From: Polaromonas sp.
GTDB taxonomy: Bacteria; Pseudomonadota; Gammaproteobacteria; Burkholderiales; Burkholderiaceae
Length of the DNA: 64,000 nt
Direction: 5' to 3'
Assembly (NCBI GenBank): GCA_013823505.1
Contig: PNMH01000012.1
Location: forward strand, 1-64,000
Shown: positions 62,876-64,000 of the stretch, piece by piece
Layout of the letters: the number at the start of each line of letters is the position of its first letter
Numbering within the stretch: the first letter of the stretch is position 1
Notes under the pieces: model-generated
What the model saw: the letters and a program-made list of their open reading frames with translations, nothing else
The model's database searches: none
Told to the model about the DNA's origin: nothing
Translations under genes and position numbers: made by a program

Positions 62876-63712
62876 TCAGTGCACGTCGGTCTGTGCGTCG
62901 AGCTTGAGCAGGTCCATCAGGCGGCTCACGTAGTCGCCCACGGCGGGGTGCTTGCGGCGCGCCATCGGGTTGTCGCGGCCAGGGATGTCGACCGTGATCT
63001 CTTCGACGATGGTGCCGGGGCGCTCACTCATCACCAGGATGCGGTCGGAGAGCGCGACCGCTTCGCTCAGGTCGTGGGTGATGAAGAGCACCGTCTTCTG
63101 GTGCTCGGCCACGGTGCGCGCCAGATCCTGCTGCAGGATCATCTTGGTCTGCGCGTCCAGCGCGGAGAAGGGCTCGTCCATCAACAGCACGATGGGGTCG
63201 ACAGCGAGCGTGCGGGCCATGGCCGCGCGCTGGCGCATGCCACCGGAGAGCTGGTGCGGGTAGCTGTTGCCGAAGCCCTTGAGGTGGCACTGGGCCAGCA
63301 GCTTCGCCGAGATCGCCGAGCGCTCCGCGGCCTTCACGCCGCGCAACTCCAGGCCGAACTCCACGTTCTGCGAAATCGTGCGCCAGGGCATGAGCAGGTC
63401 CTTCTGCAGCATGAAGGCCACGTGCTTGTTGGGTCCGGTGACCACTTCACCATTGACCTTCACGGTGCCGGCCGAGGCCTTGGCCAGGCCAGAGCCCATG
63501 TTGAGCAGCGTGCTTTTGCCGCAGCCCGATGGTCCAATGAGGGAGACGACTTCACCCGGTTGGATGGAGAGCGTCACGTTGCGCGCAGCCACCACCTCAG
63601 GGTTCTGACCACGGGCCGGGAACCGCTTGTCCACGCCGATGAATTCGATCGCGGGATGCAGACCCGCCGAGGTCGACGAGCGGGTCGGGGAGCCGTGAAG
63701 TGCGTCGTTCAT
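62876..63712 (-). CDS. ABC transporter ATP-binding protein, SsuB/TauB type
   Basis: ATPase of 278 aa energising the importer. Walker A GPSGCGKST near residue 59, Q-loop MLQKDLLMPW, signature LSGGMRQR, Walker B VLLMDEPFSALD and H-loop FITHDLSEA are all canonical. The N-terminal 20 residues are poorly conserved. First gene of the 19-gene minus-strand operon; the palindrome 42 bp upstream of its ATG is the likely control site. Confidence 0.94.
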   Translation of the reverse strand: MNDALHGSPTRSSTSAGLHPAIEFIGVDKRFPARGQNPEVVAARNVTLSIQPGEVVSLIGPSGCGKSTLLNMGSGLAKASAGTVKVNGEVVTGPNKHVAFMLQKDLLMPWRTISQNVEFGLELRGVKAAERSAISAKLLAQCHLKGFGNSYPHQLSGGMRQRAAMARTLAVDPIVLLMDEPFSALDAQTKMILQQDLARTVAEHQKTVLFITHDLSEAVALSDRILVMSERPGTIVEEITVDIPGRDNPMARRKHPAVGDYVSRLMDLLKLDAQTDVH

Positions 63713-63753
63713 GAGAACCTGCGGGCAGTCGTTGGTGTTTTGTATATGAAACG

Positions 63754-63773
63754 TTGATTCATTACGGAATCAA
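63754..63773 (-). promoter_or_regulatory. Perfect palindrome at the head of the 19-gene operon (candidate IclR operator)
   Basis: TTGATTC-ATTACG-GAATCAA is a perfect 7-6-7 inverted repeat in a 223-bp intergenic region between the ABC ATPase gene and the divergent partial gene. A second overlapping symmetry, ATGAA-N7-TTCAT, extends it toward the operon (63747-63763). The surrounding sequence is AT-rich compared with the genome and would hold the promoter. Dyads of 14-20 bp are typical of IclR-family sites. The symmetry is seen; the regulator assignment is inferred. Confidence 0.5.
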
Positions 63774-63935
63774 TCGTAGGGCCGTTGATGGCACTTGTCT
63801 GCAAAAACCCAGCAACATCGAGGGGTATTGACGCGGTGGGTGCGGTGCGTTGCGCGGGTGACCGGCGCAGCGGGCCGCAGGAGGGCGTGCGTCTATGGCC
63901 TAATAGCGCCTTTGCAATCTCTCTCAGGAACAGCC

Positions 63936-64000
63936 ATGGGCAACAAAATCGTCACCGAAGCCGACCGCAAAGCCACCCCCCGCCCCACGCCCGTCGCCGG
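63936..64000 (+). CDS. Start of an unidentified gene cut by the window edge
   Basis: An ATG at 63936 preceded by CAGGAA (9 nt upstream) opens a frame of 21 codons (MGNKIVTEADRKATPRPTPVAG...) that runs off the window. The segment is hydrophilic, with a Pro-rich end, and shows no signal peptide. It is divergent from the catabolic operon. Too short to identify. Confidence 0.5.
   Translation, partial: MGNKIVTEADRKATPRPTPVA

Noticed and set aside
43107..63712. The catabolic island as a recently inserted mobile element
   Set aside because: I found no transposase, integrase, tRNA-end duplication or terminal repeats at either side, and base composition looks like the rest of the window by eye.

Overview
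This 64 kb window comes from the chromosome of a high-GC betaproteobacterium, most likely Burkholderiales/Comamonadaceae (Hydrogenophaga, Polaromonas or Rhodoferax-like). The grounds are the gene order rpsO-pnp-quinone oxidoreductase-tpiA-secG-tRNA-Leu-nuoA..N, a DUF2818 gene at the end of the nuo operon, separate nuoC and nuoD, and several TctC-type (Bug) solute receptors. The taxon is an inference from gene content and order. No sequence search was possible.

Region by region. 1-3549 (minus strand): nitrate uptake, with an ABC permease (cut by the window edge), a Tat-exported nitrate-binding protein, a long structured leader, and a NIT-ANTAR regulator of the NasR type. 3617-7369 (plus): tsaD, then an orphan leucine-binding-like periplasmic receptor coupled to a class I/II aminotransferase. 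7504-12625: housekeeping block rpsO, pnp, quinone oxidoreductase, tpiA, secG and tRNA-Leu(GAG). 12673-28711: all 14 complex I genes nuoA-N, followed by a DUF2818 membrane protein, an ADP-sugar NUDIX hydrolase and a DUF1178 protein, ending in a strong terminator. 28927-33543: the large NAD-glutamate dehydrogenase, convergent with an MsbA-like ABC exporter. 35474-42922: envelope genes, namely a DUF898/YjgN membrane protein with an overlapping M48 protease, a collagen-like lipoprotein, an AttH/CrtC-like lipocalin-fold protein coupled to an FtsX-type permease without its ATPase, and a transglutaminase-like protease.

43107-63712 is the most unusual part. It is about 20.6 kb of catabolic genes in two converging transcription units whose stop codons overlap. 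The plus unit has four genes: a VOC ring-cleavage-type dioxygenase, a 74-aa helix-turn-helix-like protein, a Rieske oxygenase and its FMN/2Fe-2S reductase. The minus unit has 19 genes with no gap above 45 bp and many 1-4 nt overlaps. In transcription order they are: ABC importer (ATPase, receptor, permease), SDR, cupin, alpha/beta hydrolase, IclR regulator, thiamine-diphosphate enzyme, aspartate-dehydrogenase-like NadX, aldehyde dehydrogenase, a 116-aa unknown, a Rid protein without the canonical arginine, an SDR without YxxxK, TctC receptor, formamidase-like hydrolase, RidA, a NicC-like flavin monooxygenase, TctC receptor and sulfatase.

The mix of a 6-hydroxynicotinate-monooxygenase-like flavoenzyme, a formamidase-like hydrolase, two Rid proteins and an aspartate-dehydrogenase homologue suggests (inference) breakdown of a nitrogen-containing aromatic or heteroaromatic acid, with an imine/enamine or aspartate-like intermediate. 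The substrate is unknown. Two palindromes of similar geometry, one at the head of each unit, are candidate sites for the embedded IclR regulator. The window ends with the first 21 codons of an unidentified plus-strand gene.
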